DNA of 64,000 bases from Corynebacterium auris (GCF_030408575.1 NZ_CP047047.1:62001-126000), one strand, 5' to 3'. Numbered from the stretch's first letter, positions 24,834 to 34,295 are shown. Numbers and translations are program-made. The notes: generated by a model from the letters alone, not told the origin.

Positions 24834-25662
24834 AATCGCGGTGCTTCTCGTCGCCGGAGCTTTAGCTTTCGCGCCAGGGGCGGAAGCAAGGACAGTGACA
24901 GGCAAGACCGACAACGTCGCCGTCGAAGCCATCGACTCCACCCGCTCCGTCGATTTGACCATCACAAAATCGCCCCGCAACCCCTACGACGATCCGCCGC
25001 CCAACATGCTGCCCGACGGCGGCCTCGCCGGCTTCACGTTTGAGCTCCGCCGCGTGGAAGGCGTCGATCTCACCACCGCTAGTGGGTGGGAGAAAGCTCG
25101 GGCAATGAGCCTCGATGAGGCACGGCAAGCAGCAAACGGGCCGCGCTACACCGCCACGACCGATTCGACCGGTACCGCCCGTTTCACGGACCTGCCAATC
25201 GGCCTGTACTACGTCGTGGAAACACCGCCCGACAGGCCCGGCTACACCTGGTTTTACGGCGGCCCCTTCCTGATCACCCTGCCCATCGGGGACGCGACTG
25301 AGACGCAGTGGCTATACGACGTCACCATCAGGGCGAAAAGCCCCCTGCCCGGAACCCCTCCAACGACGACCCCTCCAACAGCGACACCCCCACCGGCGAC
25401 ACCGCCAACGATGACCCCTCCAACGTCGACCCCGCCGACCACAACTCCACCGCAACCGCCCAGTACAATGCCCGGTCCGGGCCCGACACCTGCCCCCGGT
25501 GACACTCCCACCCCCGGGGCACCAGTTCCCGGCGAGGGGCAGCCAGGGGACGTCCCCCGACTGGCCAGCACCGGCGCGAACGTGGTCACCATCGCCCTGC
25601 TTGGCCTCGCGATGGTTCTGTTGGGCATTGTCCTCGCGCGCCGACGCCGCTCGGAACGCTAG
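24820..25662 (+). CDS. Minor pilin with LASTG sorting signal (probable base subunit)
   Basis: A 280-aa secreted protein starting at GTG 24820 inside the end of the sortase gene, with AAGGAG upstream. The signal peptide covers about residues 1-23. A Cna_B-like domain follows (DLTITKSPRNPYDD, GFTFELRRVEGVDL, E-box-like YYVVETPPDRPGY). Residues about 178-245 are a Pro/Thr-rich stalk of TPP repeats that would span the cell wall. The non-canonical sorting signal LASTG (248-252) precedes a membrane helix and RRRR. Small pilins at this position (SpaB/SpaE/SpaI) end polymerisation and anchor the pilus to peptidoglycan. Confidence 0.85.
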   Translation: MNKTKIAVLLVAGALAFAPGAEARTVTGKTDNVAVEAIDSTRSVDLTITKSPRNPYDDPPPNMLPDGGLAGFTFELRRVEGVDLTTASGWEKARAMSLDEARQAANGPRYTATTDSTGTARFTDLPIGLYYVVETPPDRPGYTWFYGGPFLITLPIGDATETQWLYDVTIRAKSPLPGTPPTTTPPTATPPPATPPTMTPPTSTPPTTTPPQPPSTMPGPGPTPAPGDTPTPGAPVPGEGQPGDVPRLASTGANVVTIALLGLAMVLLGIVLARRRRSER

Positions 25663-26660
25663 CACCCCAGCCCGCGCAGCCGCGCGAGCAGCTCGTGGCC
25701 GTCCGCCCCGTGGATGGCGGGCACGCCGCGGTAGTCGCCGGGCTGCTCCATCGTGGAGGCCGTGCCGTGGGCCAGAAGGTGCTGCGGGGCGGTGAGCTCG
25801 CGCAGCGCCACAAGCTTCACGCGCCCGGGGTGTTCGGCGACGAGGTTGGAGTAAATCATCGGGTCGTGCTGGCCGTCGTCGCCCACCAGCGTCCAGGTGA
25901 TGCGGGGAAAGTCGATGAGCAGGTTGCGCAGCTGTACCCGCTTGTGCTCCGGGCCGGAGCGAAACAGCGCCGTGGGGGTCGGGCCCCAGTCCGTCAGCAA
26001 CATGGGGCCGGTGGGGAAGCCGTGGCGCAGCATGAAGTCGTGCAGCATGCCATAGGTGTTCCACGCCCCGGTGGAGACGTAGAACACGGGTTCTCCGGGG
26101 CCGCGGGCGGCGCGCAAAAACTCGGCCATGCCGTCGACGGGACGGCGGTTGGTGGCGCGCAGCACCCAGGAGTTCCACGCCGCCAGCAGGGCGCGCGGCA
26201 GCTGGGTCACCATGATCGTGTCGTCAATATCGGAGATGACGCCGTGGGTGACATCGTCGGCGATAACGCATACGGGGGCGCGGGCGGGGCGGGCGCAGAG
26301 CGGGACTCTGAGCAGCGCATCGTGCCAGCCGGGCTGGCACCCGTGGTCGGCGATGAGGGCGACCACGTAGCCCTGGTCGTCCGTGCGCGTGTGCACGGTG
26401 CGCGCGCCGAGGCTCACTGTGACGGGAATGTCGGGCACCGGGGTTGTCAAAAACTGCCGGTAGCCGCGCTGCAGGCGGGAGGAGGGCGCCGGGGCATCGG
26501 GGTCAGCCATGAGTACGCGGCCCACTACCCGGGCCCGGCTGGTGCTGCCGTAGCCGGTGAAGCCGGTGGGGGCGGGCAGCCAGGACGCGCTTGCTTTCCG
26601 GCGCACTCCCGCGCGCCGCACCCGCGCCTCCACCCACCGGGCCGCATCCGCCATTGCCAT
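25659..26660 (-). CDS. App1-family (DUF2183) phosphatase-like protein
   Basis: About 333 aa. The HAD-type motif GVISDIDDTIMVTQLP is the DxDxT signature of the App1/DUF2183 family, which includes a yeast phosphatidate phosphatase; later blocks are VFYVSTGAWNTYGMLHDFM, GPMLLTDWG and WTLVGDDGQHDPMIYSNLV. Bacterial members are of unknown substrate. The start is uncertain: ATG 26660 or 26654 is most likely, because the divergent AMP nucleosidase starts at 26701. The 3' end overlaps the convergent pilin stop by 4 nt. Confidence 0.8.
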   Translation of the reverse strand: MAMADAARWVEARVRRAGVRRKASASWLPAPTGFTGYGSTSRARVVGRVLMADPDAPAPSSRLQRGYRQFLTTPVPDIPVTVSLGARTVHTRTDDQGYVVALIADHGCQPGWHDALLRVPLCARPARAPVCVIADDVTHGVISDIDDTIMVTQLPRALLAAWNSWVLRATNRRPVDGMAEFLRAARGPGEPVFYVSTGAWNTYGMLHDFMLRHGFPTGPMLLTDWGPTPTALFRSGPEHKRVQLRNLLIDFPRITWTLVGDDGQHDPMIYSNLVAEHPGRVKLVALRELTAPQHLLAHGTASTMEQPGDYRGVPAIHGADGHELLARLRGLGC

Positions 26661-26700
26661 GGGCCCCAACAATAGTGGGACGCACGTAGGGTGGGGAGGC

Positions 26701-28080
26701 ATGGTGAATGCAGTGGACGTGGATGGGGCCGTCGATAAGCTCATTGCGCTCTACGAACGCTCGTGCCAGCTCGCGCGCGAGGTCGTGGACTCGGGGGGCT
26801 ACGAACGCTACGACGACGTGCGCTACCCCAAGATCAGCGTGGACATCAAGACCTGGGTGCCCATCGACCGCACGGAGCCGTTCGGCTACGTCGACGAGGC
26901 CGGGGTGTACTCCGCCGTTGTATCGCGGCCCGACCTCATGGCCGGCTACCTGCGCGCGCAGCTCGGCGCCCTGTGCGCGAACTACGACACCGAGATCAGC
27001 GTCGACTACTCTGACGTGCGCATCCCGCCCGAGTACATCCGCGGTATCTCCCGCCCCGACGGCGCCCACGCGATCCCCCGGCCGACATTGGACTCGGTGC
27101 ACGACGCCATCGTCGACGGGGCGTGGGAGGCCTTCCACGGCGCGGAAAAGCCGCTGTTCCACTTCGGCCCGCAGCGCTTCGACCTCGCCTGCGCGCGCCT
27201 TGAGCACTACACCGGCATCGAGGTGGACTCGCTGCAGAAGTACATCCTGTTCACCAACTACGCCATGCACGTCACCGAGTTCGTGCGCTTCGGGCTGCGA
27301 CAGCTGGCCGACCCCGCCTCGCGCTACAGCGCCCTGCGTCTGCCCAGCGGGGAGACCGTCTCCGATACCGTCGCCTTCGAGGACCTCGACCTCGCCTCCC
27401 GCTACCAGATGCCGCGTTACGACCTCATCACCCCGGAGGGCGACGGCATCACGATGATCAACATCGGCGTCGGGCCCTCCAACGCCAAAACCATCACCGA
27501 CTCGCTTGCGGTGCTGCGCCCCGAGGCGTGGATCATGATCGGCCACTGCGCCGGCCTCGACGGGCGCATGCGCATCGGCGACCTCATCCTGGGCAACGCC
27601 TACGAGCGCCACGACGGCGTGCTCGACGAATACATCCGCCCCGACTCGCCCATCCCCGCCGTGCCCGAGATCCAGCGCACCCTGGAAAAGGCGGTACGCG
27701 AGGTCTACGGCGAGGACGCCGAGCTCATGCGCACCGGCACGGTGCTCTCCGCCGCCGACCGCAACTGGGAGTGGAAGACCCCACGCGACCTGTGGGAATG
27801 GCTCCGCGGCTCCACCGCCGCGGCCGTGGACATGGAATCCTGCGCCCTCGCCGCGAACGGCTACCGCTACCGCGTGCCCTACGGCACCCTGCTCGCCGTC
27901 TCCGACCTGCCCCTGCACGCCGTGCCCAAGCTGCCCGCCGCGGCGCAGGCTTTCTACTCCAACTCCAAGGAGGCGCACGTCATGTGCGCGGTCCGCGCCA
28001 TGGAGCGCCTGGCGGAAAACCCCGAGCGGCTGCGCACGAGGAAGCTGCGTCGCACGATCGGCGAGGTGCCCTTCCGCTAG
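26701..28080 (+). CDS. amn: AMP nucleosidase
   Basis: A 459-aa protein close in length to E. coli Amn (484 aa). It hydrolyses AMP to adenine and ribose 5-phosphate and so helps set adenylate levels. The N-terminal regulatory domain (about 1-165, YPKISVDIKTWVPIDRTEPFGYV) is followed by the nucleoside phosphorylase-like catalytic domain with MINIGVGPSNAKTITDSLAVLRPEAWIMIGHCAGLDG, DYILG-type block RIGDLILGNAYERHDGVLDEY and VDMESCALAANGYRYRVPYGTLLAVSD. ATG 26701 has GTGGGGAGGC just before it. It lies 16 nt ahead of a sirtuin gene, a possible NAD/adenylate pairing. Confidence 0.93.
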   Translation: MVNAVDVDGAVDKLIALYERSCQLAREVVDSGGYERYDDVRYPKISVDIKTWVPIDRTEPFGYVDEAGVYSAVVSRPDLMAGYLRAQLGALCANYDTEISVDYSDVRIPPEYIRGISRPDGAHAIPRPTLDSVHDAIVDGAWEAFHGAEKPLFHFGPQRFDLACARLEHYTGIEVDSLQKYILFTNYAMHVTEFVRFGLRQLADPASRYSALRLPSGETVSDTVAFEDLDLASRYQMPRYDLITPEGDGITMINIGVGPSNAKTITDSLAVLRPEAWIMIGHCAGLDGRMRIGDLILGNAYERHDGVLDEYIRPDSPIPAVPEIQRTLEKAVREVYGEDAELMRTGTVLSAADRNWEWKTPRDLWEWLRGSTAAAVDMESCALAANGYRYRVPYGTLLAVSDLPLHAVPKLPAAAQAFYSNSKEAHVMCAVRAMERLAENPERLRTRKLRRTIGEVPFR

Positions 28081-28096
28081 CCGCTACGCTTTCGGT

Positions 28097-29044
28097 GTGA
28101 TGGAGGACAGGACCCACTTCGCCGACCCGGCGATCGCTATGGCGCACCGCAGCGCGGTGCGCTCCATTCAGCGCGTCGTGGTGGAAACAGCCACGCCGAC
28201 TGAGCCGCGCCGGGCGTTGCGCCAGGTCACCGAGCAGCTGGCGCGCGGCAGAGTGCTCGTGATCACCGGCGCCGGCATGTCCACGGAATCGGGCATCCCC
28301 GACTACCGCTCGAAGGGCGGGCGGCTGACCAAGGGCCGGCCGATGACCTACCAGGAGTTCGCGCACGCCCCCGAGCAGGTCCGCCGCTACTGGGCGCGCG
28401 CCTTCGTGGGCATGCGCTTCATGCGCGCCGCCTCGCCCAACCGCGCGCACTTCGCGCTCACCGGCCTCGAGCGCGCCGGGCTGCTCACCGGCGTGGTCAC
28501 CCAGAACGTCGACGGCCTGCACACCCAGGCCGGCACGCGCCGCCTGCTGGCCCTCCACGGCGACATGAACCACGTTGTCTGCCTCGATTGCGGCTTCGAG
28601 GAGACACGCTCGCTTTTCGACGCCCGACTGACCGCCGCCAACCCCGACTTCTTCGAATCGGTCGAGGTGACCGGCTCGATGATCAACCCGGACGGCGACG
28701 TGGAGCTGCGCGCCAGTGACGTGGAACGCTTCCGCATGATCAGCTGCGTGCGCTGCGGGGGCCACCGGCTCAAACCCGACGTGGTGTACTTCGGCGAGGC
28801 GGTGCCGAAAGAGCGCCGGGAAGTGGCGAACGGCTGGCTTGAGGCGTCGGCAAGCGTGCTCGCCGTGGGCACCTCGCTGGCGGTGATGAGCGGCTACAAG
28901 TTCGTCCTCGACGCGCTGAAGCAGGACAAGCCCGTCGCAGTGATCAACGGCGGGCCGGGGCGCGCGGACCAGAAGGTGAGCACGCTGTGGCGCGCCAATG
29001 TCGGTGATGCACTCGGCAGCGTGCTGGCGGAGCTGGGGCTGTAA
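28097..29044 (+). CDS. Sirtuin (Sir2 NAD-dependent deacylase), class II-like
   Basis: About 315 aa from GTG 28097 (ATG 28100 is also possible). NAD-binding motifs are [23 protein letters not shown] and [14 protein letters not shown] with catalytic His in LALHGDM. The zinc site is CLDCG...CVRCGG. The segment [13 protein letters not shown] matches the SIRT4-like class II pattern (RYWARNFVGW). Class II enzymes have weak deacetylase and often lipoamidase or ADP-ribosyl activity. It follows amn closely and precedes sucCD. Confidence 0.9.
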   Translation: MMEDRTHFADPAIAMAHRSAVRSIQRVVVETATPTEPRRALRQVTEQLARGRVLVITGAGMSTESGIPDYRSKGGRLTKGRPMTYQEFAHAPEQVRRYWARAFVGMRFMRAASPNRAHFALTGLERAGLLTGVVTQNVDGLHTQAGTRRLLALHGDMNHVVCLDCGFEETRSLFDARLTAANPDFFESVEVTGSMINPDGDVELRASDVERFRMISCVRCGGHRLKPDVVYFGEAVPKERREVANGWLEASASVLAVGTSLAVMSGYKFVLDALKQDKPVAVINGGPGRADQKVSTLWRANVGDALGSVLAELGL

Positions 29045-29090
29045 CGCATCCAAAGCGCGTGTCCAGGGATGTAGATAAAGTGGTCTGCGT

Positions 29091-29096
29091 TATAGG
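29091..29096 (+). promoter_or_regulatory. -10 box of the sucCD operon
   Basis: TATAGG lies 29 nt before ATG 29125. A start point near 29103 leaves a short leader with the GAAAGGA ribosome site. No strong -35 is visible, which is normal for corynebacterial promoters. Confidence 0.4.
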
Positions 29097-29124
29097 CACG
29101 GTTGCGAAAGGACTGCACCACACA

Positions 29125-30321
29125 ATGGATCTTTACGAATACCAGGGCCGGGCGCTGCTGGCGAACCACAAGGTACCGGTTCTGCAAGCGCGCGTGGCCA
29201 CCTCCACCGAGGAGGCGCGCGCGGCGTGGGACGAGCTGGATTCCGAGCTCGTCGTTGTCAAGGCACAGGTGAAAACCGGCGGGCGCGGCAAGGCCGGCGG
29301 CGTGAAGCTGGCCCGCTCCGCCGAGGAAACCGTCGAGGCCGCCCGGCAGATTCTGGGCATGGACATCAAGGGCCACACCGTCCACCGGGTGATGATCGCC
29401 GAGGGGGCGGACATCGCGGAGGAGTACTACTTTTCCATCCTGCTGGACCGCCCGGGGCGCAAGTACCTGGCCATGCTCTCGCGCGAGGGCGGCGTGGACA
29501 TCGAGGCCCTGGCAAAGGAGCGCCCCGAGGCGCTGGTGCGCAAGAACTTCACCCCGCTGGAGGGGCTGACCGAGGACCTAGGCCGCGAGATGGCCCGCGA
29601 GGCCGGCTTCAGCGAGGAGGAGGCGGACAAGCTGGTGCCCGTGATGCAGCGCCTCTACGCCGTCTACGACGCCGAGGACGCGCAGCTGGTGGAGATCAAC
29701 CCGCTGGTCAAGACCACCGACGGCGAGATCATCGCCCTCGACGCGAAGGTCTCCCTCGACGCCAACGCGGCCTTCCGCCACCCCGACCACGAGAAGTTCG
29801 TGGACAACTCCGCGACCGACCCGCTCGAGGTACGCGCCCAGTCGCTGGGTCTGAACTACGTCAAGCTGGACGGCAACGTGGGCATCATCGGCAACGGCGC
29901 CGGCCTGGTCATGTCCACGGTCGACGTGGTCGCCTACGTCGGCGAGGACCTGCCCACCGCGCCCGCCCCGGCGAACTTCCTCGACATCGGCGGCGGCGCG
30001 GACGCGACCGTGATGGCCAACGGCCTCAGCGTCATCCTGAGCGACCCGCAGGTCGATGCCATCTTCGTCAACGTCTTCGGCGGCATCACCGCCTGCGACC
30101 AGGTGGCCAGCGGCATCGTCCGCGCCATGGACATCCTGCGCGAGGCGGGCGAGGACCCCCAGCCGATCGTTGTGCGCCTAGACGGCAACAACGCCGAGGA
30201 GGGCCGACGCATTCTCGACGAGGCCGCGCTCGACTTCGTCGAGCGCGTTGACACCATGGACGGCGCGGCACAGCGCGTCGCCGAGCTCGCAGACCAGGCC
30301 GCAGCCGAAAGGACCAAGTAA
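29125..30321 (+). CDS. sucC: Succinyl-CoA ligase (ADP-forming), beta subunit
   Basis: A 398-aa ATP-grasp subunit of the TCA-cycle enzyme succinyl-CoA synthetase. It begins [12 protein letters not shown], and the nucleotide-binding domain contains [20 protein letters not shown]. The C-terminal ligase domain has [30 protein letters not shown] and [26 protein letters not shown] precedes ATG 29125. The alpha-subunit ATG follows the stop at once, so the pair is a tight operon. Confidence 0.97.
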   Translation: MDLYEYQGRALLANHKVPVLQARVATSTEEARAAWDELDSELVVVKAQVKTGGRGKAGGVKLARSAEETVEAARQILGMDIKGHTVHRVMIAEGADIAEEYYFSILLDRPGRKYLAMLSREGGVDIEALAKERPEALVRKNFTPLEGLTEDLGREMAREAGFSEEEADKLVPVMQRLYAVYDAEDAQLVEINPLVKTTDGEIIALDAKVSLDANAAFRHPDHEKFVDNSATDPLEVRAQSLGLNYVKLDGNVGIIGNGAGLVMSTVDVVAYVGEDLPTAPAPANFLDIGGGADATVMANGLSVILSDPQVDAIFVNVFGGITACDQVASGIVRAMDILREAGEDPQPIVVRLDGNNAEEGRRILDEAALDFVERVDTMDGAAQRVAELADQAAAERTK

Positions 30322-31215
30322 ATGTCGATCTTCCTCAACTCTGATTCCAAGGTCATCGTCCAGGGAATGACCGGCGCCGAGGGGCAGAAGCACACGCAGC
30401 GCATGCTGGACTCCGGCACCGTCGTGGTCGGCGGCGTCAACCCCCGCAAGGCCGGCGAGACCGTTTCCTTCAAGGGCGGCACGGAGGTCCCCGTTTTCGG
30501 CTCCGTGGCGGAGGCCGTGAAGGAGACCGGGGCGAACGTCTCCGTCGTGTTCGTTCCGGCGCGCTTTACCCGCGACGCGGTGGTGGAGGCCATCGAGGCT
30601 GCGGTCCCGCTGGTCGTGGTCATCACCGAGGGCGTTCCGGTGAAAGACACCGCCGAGTTCCACGCCCTGGCGCGCAAGTCCGGTACGACGCGCCTGATCG
30701 GGCCGAACTGCCCCGGCATTATCAGCCAGGAGCAGTCGAACGCCGGCATCATCCCGGCGGAAAGCGCCCCGAAGAAGGGCCCGATCGGCCTCGTGTCTAA
30801 GTCCGGCACCCTGACCTACCAGATGATGTTCGAGCTGCGCGACATCGGTTTCTCCTCCGGCGTGGGCATCGGCGGCGACCCGATCATCGGCACCACGCAC
30901 ATCGACGCGATCCGCGCCTTCGAGGAGGACCCGGACACCGAGTACATCATCATGATCGGTGAGATCGGCGGAGACGCGGAGGAGTACGCTGCGGAGTACA
31001 TCAAGGAGCACGTGACCAAGCCGGTCGTCGCCTACATCGCGGGCTTCCGCGCCCCCGAGGGCAAGACCATGGGACACGCCGGGGCGATCGTCTCTGGCGG
31101 CTCCGGCACCGCGGCCGGCAAGCAGCAGGCCCTGGAGGCCGCGGGCGTGAAGGTGGGCCGCACCCCCTCGGAGGCGGCCCGGCTCATGCGCGAGATCGTC
31201 GAGTCCCGCGCCTAA
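30322..31215 (+). CDS. sucD: Succinyl-CoA ligase, alpha subunit
   Basis: A 297-aa CoA-binding subunit. The N-terminal Rossmann part has [22 protein letters not shown] and [10 protein letters not shown]; the family signature is SKSGTLTYQ...[18 protein letters not shown]. The phosphohistidine is in [13 protein letters not shown] (His about 252). It works with SucC to make succinate and ATP from succinyl-CoA. The stop is 12 nt from the convergent symporter gene; no terminator hairpin is visible there. Confidence 0.97.
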   Translation: MSIFLNSDSKVIVQGMTGAEGQKHTQRMLDSGTVVVGGVNPRKAGETVSFKGGTEVPVFGSVAEAVKETGANVSVVFVPARFTRDAVVEAIEAAVPLVVVITEGVPVKDTAEFHALARKSGTTRLIGPNCPGIISQEQSNAGIIPAESAPKKGPIGLVSKSGTLTYQMMFELRDIGFSSGVGIGGDPIIGTTHIDAIRAFEEDPDTEYIIMIGEIGGDAEEYAAEYIKEHVTKPVVAYIAGFRAPEGKTMGHAGAIVSGGSGTAAGKQQALEAAGVKVGRTPSEAARLMREIVESRA

Positions 31216-31227
31216 ACAGCCTGATTA

Positions 31228-32523
31228 TCACACGCGCGCCTCGGCGGCGGTGGTGGTGGCGTTGTCCTCCCACGCGGAGTCATCGATGATGCCCTCGCGC
31301 TTGGCCACGACCGCCGCCACCAGCGCCTGGCCGGTGACGTTGACGGCGGTGCGGCCCATGTCGACGATCGGCTCGACGGCAAGAAGCAGGCCCACGCCGG
31401 ACAGCGGCAGGCCGAGGGTGGACAGGGTGAGCGTGAGCATGACTGTCGCTCCGGTCGTGCCCGCGGTGGCGGCGGAGCCGAGCACCGAGACGATGACGAT
31501 GAGCATGTAGTCGGTGAAGTGCAGCGGGATGCCGTAGAACTGCGCGACGAAGAGGGCGGCGATCGCCGGGTAGATGGAGGCGCAGCCGTCCATCTTCGTT
31601 GTCGCACCCAGCGGCATGGCAAAGGACGCGTACTCGCGCGGCACGCCCATGGATTCCTCGACGGTGCGCTGGTTGACGGGCATGACGCCCATGGAGGAGC
31701 GGGTGGCGAAGCCGAGGGTGGTCACCGGCCACACGCGGCGGAAGAACCCGCCCACGGGCAGGCGGTTGAGTGCCAGCACCGCGGGGTAGAGGGCGAAGAT
31801 GACCAGCGCGAGGCCCAGGTAGATGGCCAACACGAACATGCCCAGCGAACCGAGGGCCTCCCAGCCGTAGGAGGCCACGGCCCGGCCGATCAGCGCGGCG
31901 GAGCCGATGGGCGCGAGGCGGATGATCCACCACAGCACCACCTGGATGACCTTGAGCAGGGACTCGGAAAACTCGAGGAAGGGCTCGGCGGCCGCGCCGG
32001 CCTTCACCGCGGCGACGCCGATGAGCAGGGAAATGATGAGGATCTGCAGGACGTTGAAGGTCAGCGAGACGCCGCCGTCGTCGGTGACCTCGCCGGTCAG
32101 GCCGAGGAAGTTGGCGGGCACGACGGACTGCACAAAGCCCAGCCAGGAGCCGGTCGTCGAGGGCTCGGCGGCCGCCTCCGGGCTGACGGTGGAGTTCGCG
32201 CCGGGTTGCAGGAGCATGCCGACGCCGATGCCGATGAGCACCGACACGAAGGCGGTGATGGCGAACCAGATGAGCGTGGTCACCGCTAGGCGCGCGGCGT
32301 TGGCGACCTTGCGCAGGTTGGCCACCGAGGTGACCACGGCTGTGAACACCAGCGGCGGGATGAGCAGCTTGAGCAGCTGCACGTAGGCGGAGCCGACCCA
32401 GGACAGCGTCTGGGTGAGCCATTCGACCTCCGCGCCGCGCGCGATGAAGCCGAGGATGAGGCCGACGATGAGGCCGGCGATGACCTGGGCGCCGAAGCCG
32501 GTGGCCCATTTTGGTAGGTGCAT
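31228..32523 (-). CDS. Dicarboxylate/amino acid:cation symporter (DAACS family)
   Basis: A 431-aa membrane protein with eight helices and two re-entrant hairpins, of the GltP/DctA type. Family marks are LKLLIPPLVFTAVVTSVANL, the serine-rich hairpin TLGFATRSSMGVMPVNQRTVEE, KMDGCASIYPAIAALFVAQ in TM7 (usual NMDGT), and GTTGATVMLTLTLSTLGLP with VEPIVDMGRTAVNVTGQ in TM8 (usual D-R-T-x-x-N). The substrate is glutamate, aspartate or a C4-dicarboxylate. ATG 32523 has GAGGAA upstream. A palindrome lies over its predicted start point, and a matching one precedes the ROK regulator gene 1.7 kb away. Confidence 0.9.
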   Translation of the reverse strand: MHLPKWATGFGAQVIAGLIVGLILGFIARGAEVEWLTQTLSWVGSAYVQLLKLLIPPLVFTAVVTSVANLRKVANAARLAVTTLIWFAITAFVSVLIGIGVGMLLQPGANSTVSPEAAAEPSTTGSWLGFVQSVVPANFLGLTGEVTDDGGVSLTFNVLQILIISLLIGVAAVKAGAAAEPFLEFSESLLKVIQVVLWWIIRLAPIGSAALIGRAVASYGWEALGSLGMFVLAIYLGLALVIFALYPAVLALNRLPVGGFFRRVWPVTTLGFATRSSMGVMPVNQRTVEESMGVPREYASFAMPLGATTKMDGCASIYPAIAALFVAQFYGIPLHFTDYMLIVIVSVLGSAATAGTTGATVMLTLTLSTLGLPLSGVGLLLAVEPIVDMGRTAVNVTGQALVAAVVAKREGIIDDSAWEDNATTTAAEARV

Positions 32524-32539
32524 AACGTTCCTCGCTTAG

Positions 32540-32555
32540 TAGACCGTTCGGTCTG
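32540..32555. promoter_or_regulatory. TAGACCG palindrome over the symporter promoter
   Basis: TAGACCGTTCGGTCTG contains the perfect palindrome AGACCG-TT-CGGTCT. On the minus strand a -10 box TACAAT lies at 32564-32559, so the palindrome covers the expected start point (about 32552). This is a classical repressor position. Confidence 0.65.
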
Positions 32556-32628
32556 TATATTGTATTCTCGGACCGGAACAGTACACCACGTAGCGCAAAA
32601 ACGGTAGATCGGCGTTCGTGAACATAAG

Positions 32629-32644
32629 TAGACCGGATAGTCTA
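32629..32644. promoter_or_regulatory. TAGACCG palindrome at the gamma-carbonic anhydrase promoter
   Basis: TAGACCGGATAGTCTA is TAGAC-N6-GTCTA. Its right end overlaps a -10-like TATATC (32643-32648) for the plus-strand gene at 32698. It equals the McbR-type consensus and shares TAGACCG with the two other sites nearby. Confidence 0.65.
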
Positions 32645-32697
32645 TATCGGCGCTGCGGGTAAGGTGGGCCCAACCGCAACAGCACAAGGAGCACGCC

Positions 32698-33222
32698 GTG
32701 ATCTACGCCTTTGAGGGGACCCGCCCCACCATCCACCCCACCGCCTACGTCGCCGCCGAGGCCACGATCATCGGCGACGTGATCATCGGGGAAGACGCCA
32801 ACATCTGGCCCGGCGCCGTCATCCGCGGCGACGTCGGGCGCATCCGCATCGGCGCGCGCACCAACATCCAGGACGGCACGGTCATCCACGTCGACACCGG
32901 CGCGGAAACGGTGCTCGAGGACGACGTCACGGTGGGCCACATGGCCATGGTGCACAGCTGCCACGTGGAGGCGGCCTGCCTGATCGGCATGAGCGCCACG
33001 GTGCTCTCGCGCGCCCGCGTCGGCGAGGGCTCCATCGTCGCCGGCGGCGCGGTTGTCCTCGAGGGCCAGGACATCGCCCCCTACAGCGTGGCCGCCGGGG
33101 TACCGGCCAAGGTGCGCAAGAGCCTGGACGAGGCCACGCGCGCAGACCGCCTGGCGCACGCGGCGCACTACGTCGAACTAGGGCAGCGCCACCGCAAGGG
33201 GCTCACGAAGCACGAGGTCTAG
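32698..33222 (+). CDS. Gamma-class carbonic anhydrase family protein
   Basis: A 174-aa left-handed beta-helix (hexapeptide repeat) protein starting at GTG 32698 with AAGGAG before it. Repeats run through about residues 10-140 (ATIIGDVIIGEDANIWPGAVIRGDVGRIRIGARTNIQDGTVIHVD). The three zinc histidines of the Cam/CamH family are visible in VIHVD, TVGHMAMVHSC. Products interconvert CO2 and bicarbonate or act as metal-dependent transferases; many such short homologues have unproven activity. The 3' end overlaps the convergent ROK gene by 45 nt. Confidence 0.85.
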   Translation: MIYAFEGTRPTIHPTAYVAAEATIIGDVIIGEDANIWPGAVIRGDVGRIRIGARTNIQDGTVIHVDTGAETVLEDDVTVGHMAMVHSCHVEAACLIGMSATVLSRARVGEGSIVAGGAVVLEGQDIAPYSVAAGVPAKVRKSLDEATRADRLAHAAHYVELGQRHRKGLTKHEV

Positions 33223-34257
33223 CGCCACGGCCCGGGCGATGTCGCGCACCACCTCCCGGTGGGTGGGGATCATGCGCAGGCTCACCTGCGTGCCCGCGGG
33301 GGTGCTCTCGCGCACCGCCCGCGCGAACGGGGCGGGGGCGAGCGGGTCGTCGATAAAGGCGGAGCCGGCCACCACGACGGTCGCCGGGGTGTGCTGCTCG
33401 TAGAGCTGGGCCGTCAGCTCGCCGAGCTGCTGGGCGCGGCGGTTGAGGGCGGGGCGCGTGGCGGTGCGGTGGGCGCTGGTGAGGGCGTCGTTAAGCGTGC
33501 GAATGCCCGGGATGCCGATGGCCCTGATGAGGCCCTGCGTGGTGAGGTCCTCGCGTGCGACGGGGACGGGAACGACCTCCTGGCCGGAGGCGACGGCGCA
33601 CGCGATGGAGTCGTCCGCGAACAACGCCATGATGCCGGGGCTGTCGAGAGTGTCGCGCGACTGCGCCTCGCTGCCGACGATCGCGGCGGCGGCCGAGGTC
33701 ACCGCGACCGGCACCCCGAACTGCTCGCGCATCTGCGCGCCGATCTTCACACCGTGCCAGTTCAGGTTCGGCGCGTAGACCACGCCGTCGCCCGTGACTG
33801 TGCCCGAGGTGGTCACCCCGATCGTGGCCAGGGGCCTGTCCAGCCCGGAGCGCAGCCGGTTGAGACCCGCCATGATGTGCTGGATGAAGGTGTCCTCGCT
33901 CAGGCGCGCGACGGGGATGTCGATGTCCATGCTGCGCAGCGCCTGCCCGCGCAGGTTGAACAGCGCCACGTATGTGGACAGGGTGCCGACGGAGATGCCG
34001 GCGTGGAGCGCGCGCGGAGAGCCGAGCGTCAGGGGGATCGTGGGCCGACCCCGCCCCTTGGCGCGGATGAGGTCCGCGCGCTCCGTGACGTAACCCGCCG
34101 CGATGAGCGCGGCAATGGCGCGGGTGATCGTCGGCTGCGACAGTCCGGTCGCGCTGACGAGCTCGCTTCTCGACGTCACTTCCCGCAGCCGGATCACATG
34201 GAGGCACTTTGCTGCGGGGGTGCTCGGGCGCGAGAAGACGGAGCCGGTTGCGATCAT
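33178..34257 (-). CDS. ROK-family transcriptional regulator
   Basis: A 359-aa repressor-type protein. The N-terminal winged HTH covers about residues 15-75 (REVTSRSELVSATGLSQPTITRAIAALIAAGYVTERA, then GRGRPTIPL). A ROK sugar-kinase-like domain follows (LHAGISVGTLSTYVALFNLRGQAL, IGVTTSGTVTGDG, LNWHGVKIGAQMREQFGVPVAV). The usual zinc motif (CxCGxxGCxE) and catalytic Asp region are absent, so it is a degenerate sensor without kinase activity. A -10 TAGAAT (34270-34265) lies 7 nt before ATG 34257, implying a leaderless mRNA. A TAGACCG palindrome upstream (34280-34295) suggests autoregulation. Confidence 0.85.
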   Translation of the reverse strand: MIATGSVFSRPSTPAAKCLHVIRLREVTSRSELVSATGLSQPTITRAIAALIAAGYVTERADLIRAKGRGRPTIPLTLGSPRALHAGISVGTLSTYVALFNLRGQALRSMDIDIPVARLSEDTFIQHIMAGLNRLRSGLDRPLATIGVTTSGTVTGDGVVYAPNLNWHGVKIGAQMREQFGVPVAVTSAAAAIVGSEAQSRDTLDSPGIMALFADDSIACAVASGQEVVPVPVAREDLTTQGLIRAIGIPGIRTLNDALTSAHRTATRPALNRRAQQLGELTAQLYEQHTPATVVVAGSAFIDDPLAPAPFARAVRESTPAGTQVSLRMIPTHREVVRDIARAVALDLVLREPLAVALP

Positions 34258-34279
34258 GTCACATATTCTAGCGTCCTAA

Positions 34280-34295
34280 TAGACCGCTTTGTCCA
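34280..34295. promoter_or_regulatory. TAGACCG palindrome upstream of the ROK gene
   Basis: TAGACCGCTTTGTCCA fits TAGAC-N6-GTCTA with one mismatch. It lies at the expected -35/spacer region of the ROK promoter, about 23 nt from the start codon. Confidence 0.55.

Noticed and set aside
25350..25470. Repeated TPP codons considered as a CRISPR or satellite array
   Set aside because: Short irregular 12-15 bp units in frame within the minor pilin stalk; no spacer-repeat structure. No CRISPR array was seen anywhere in the window.
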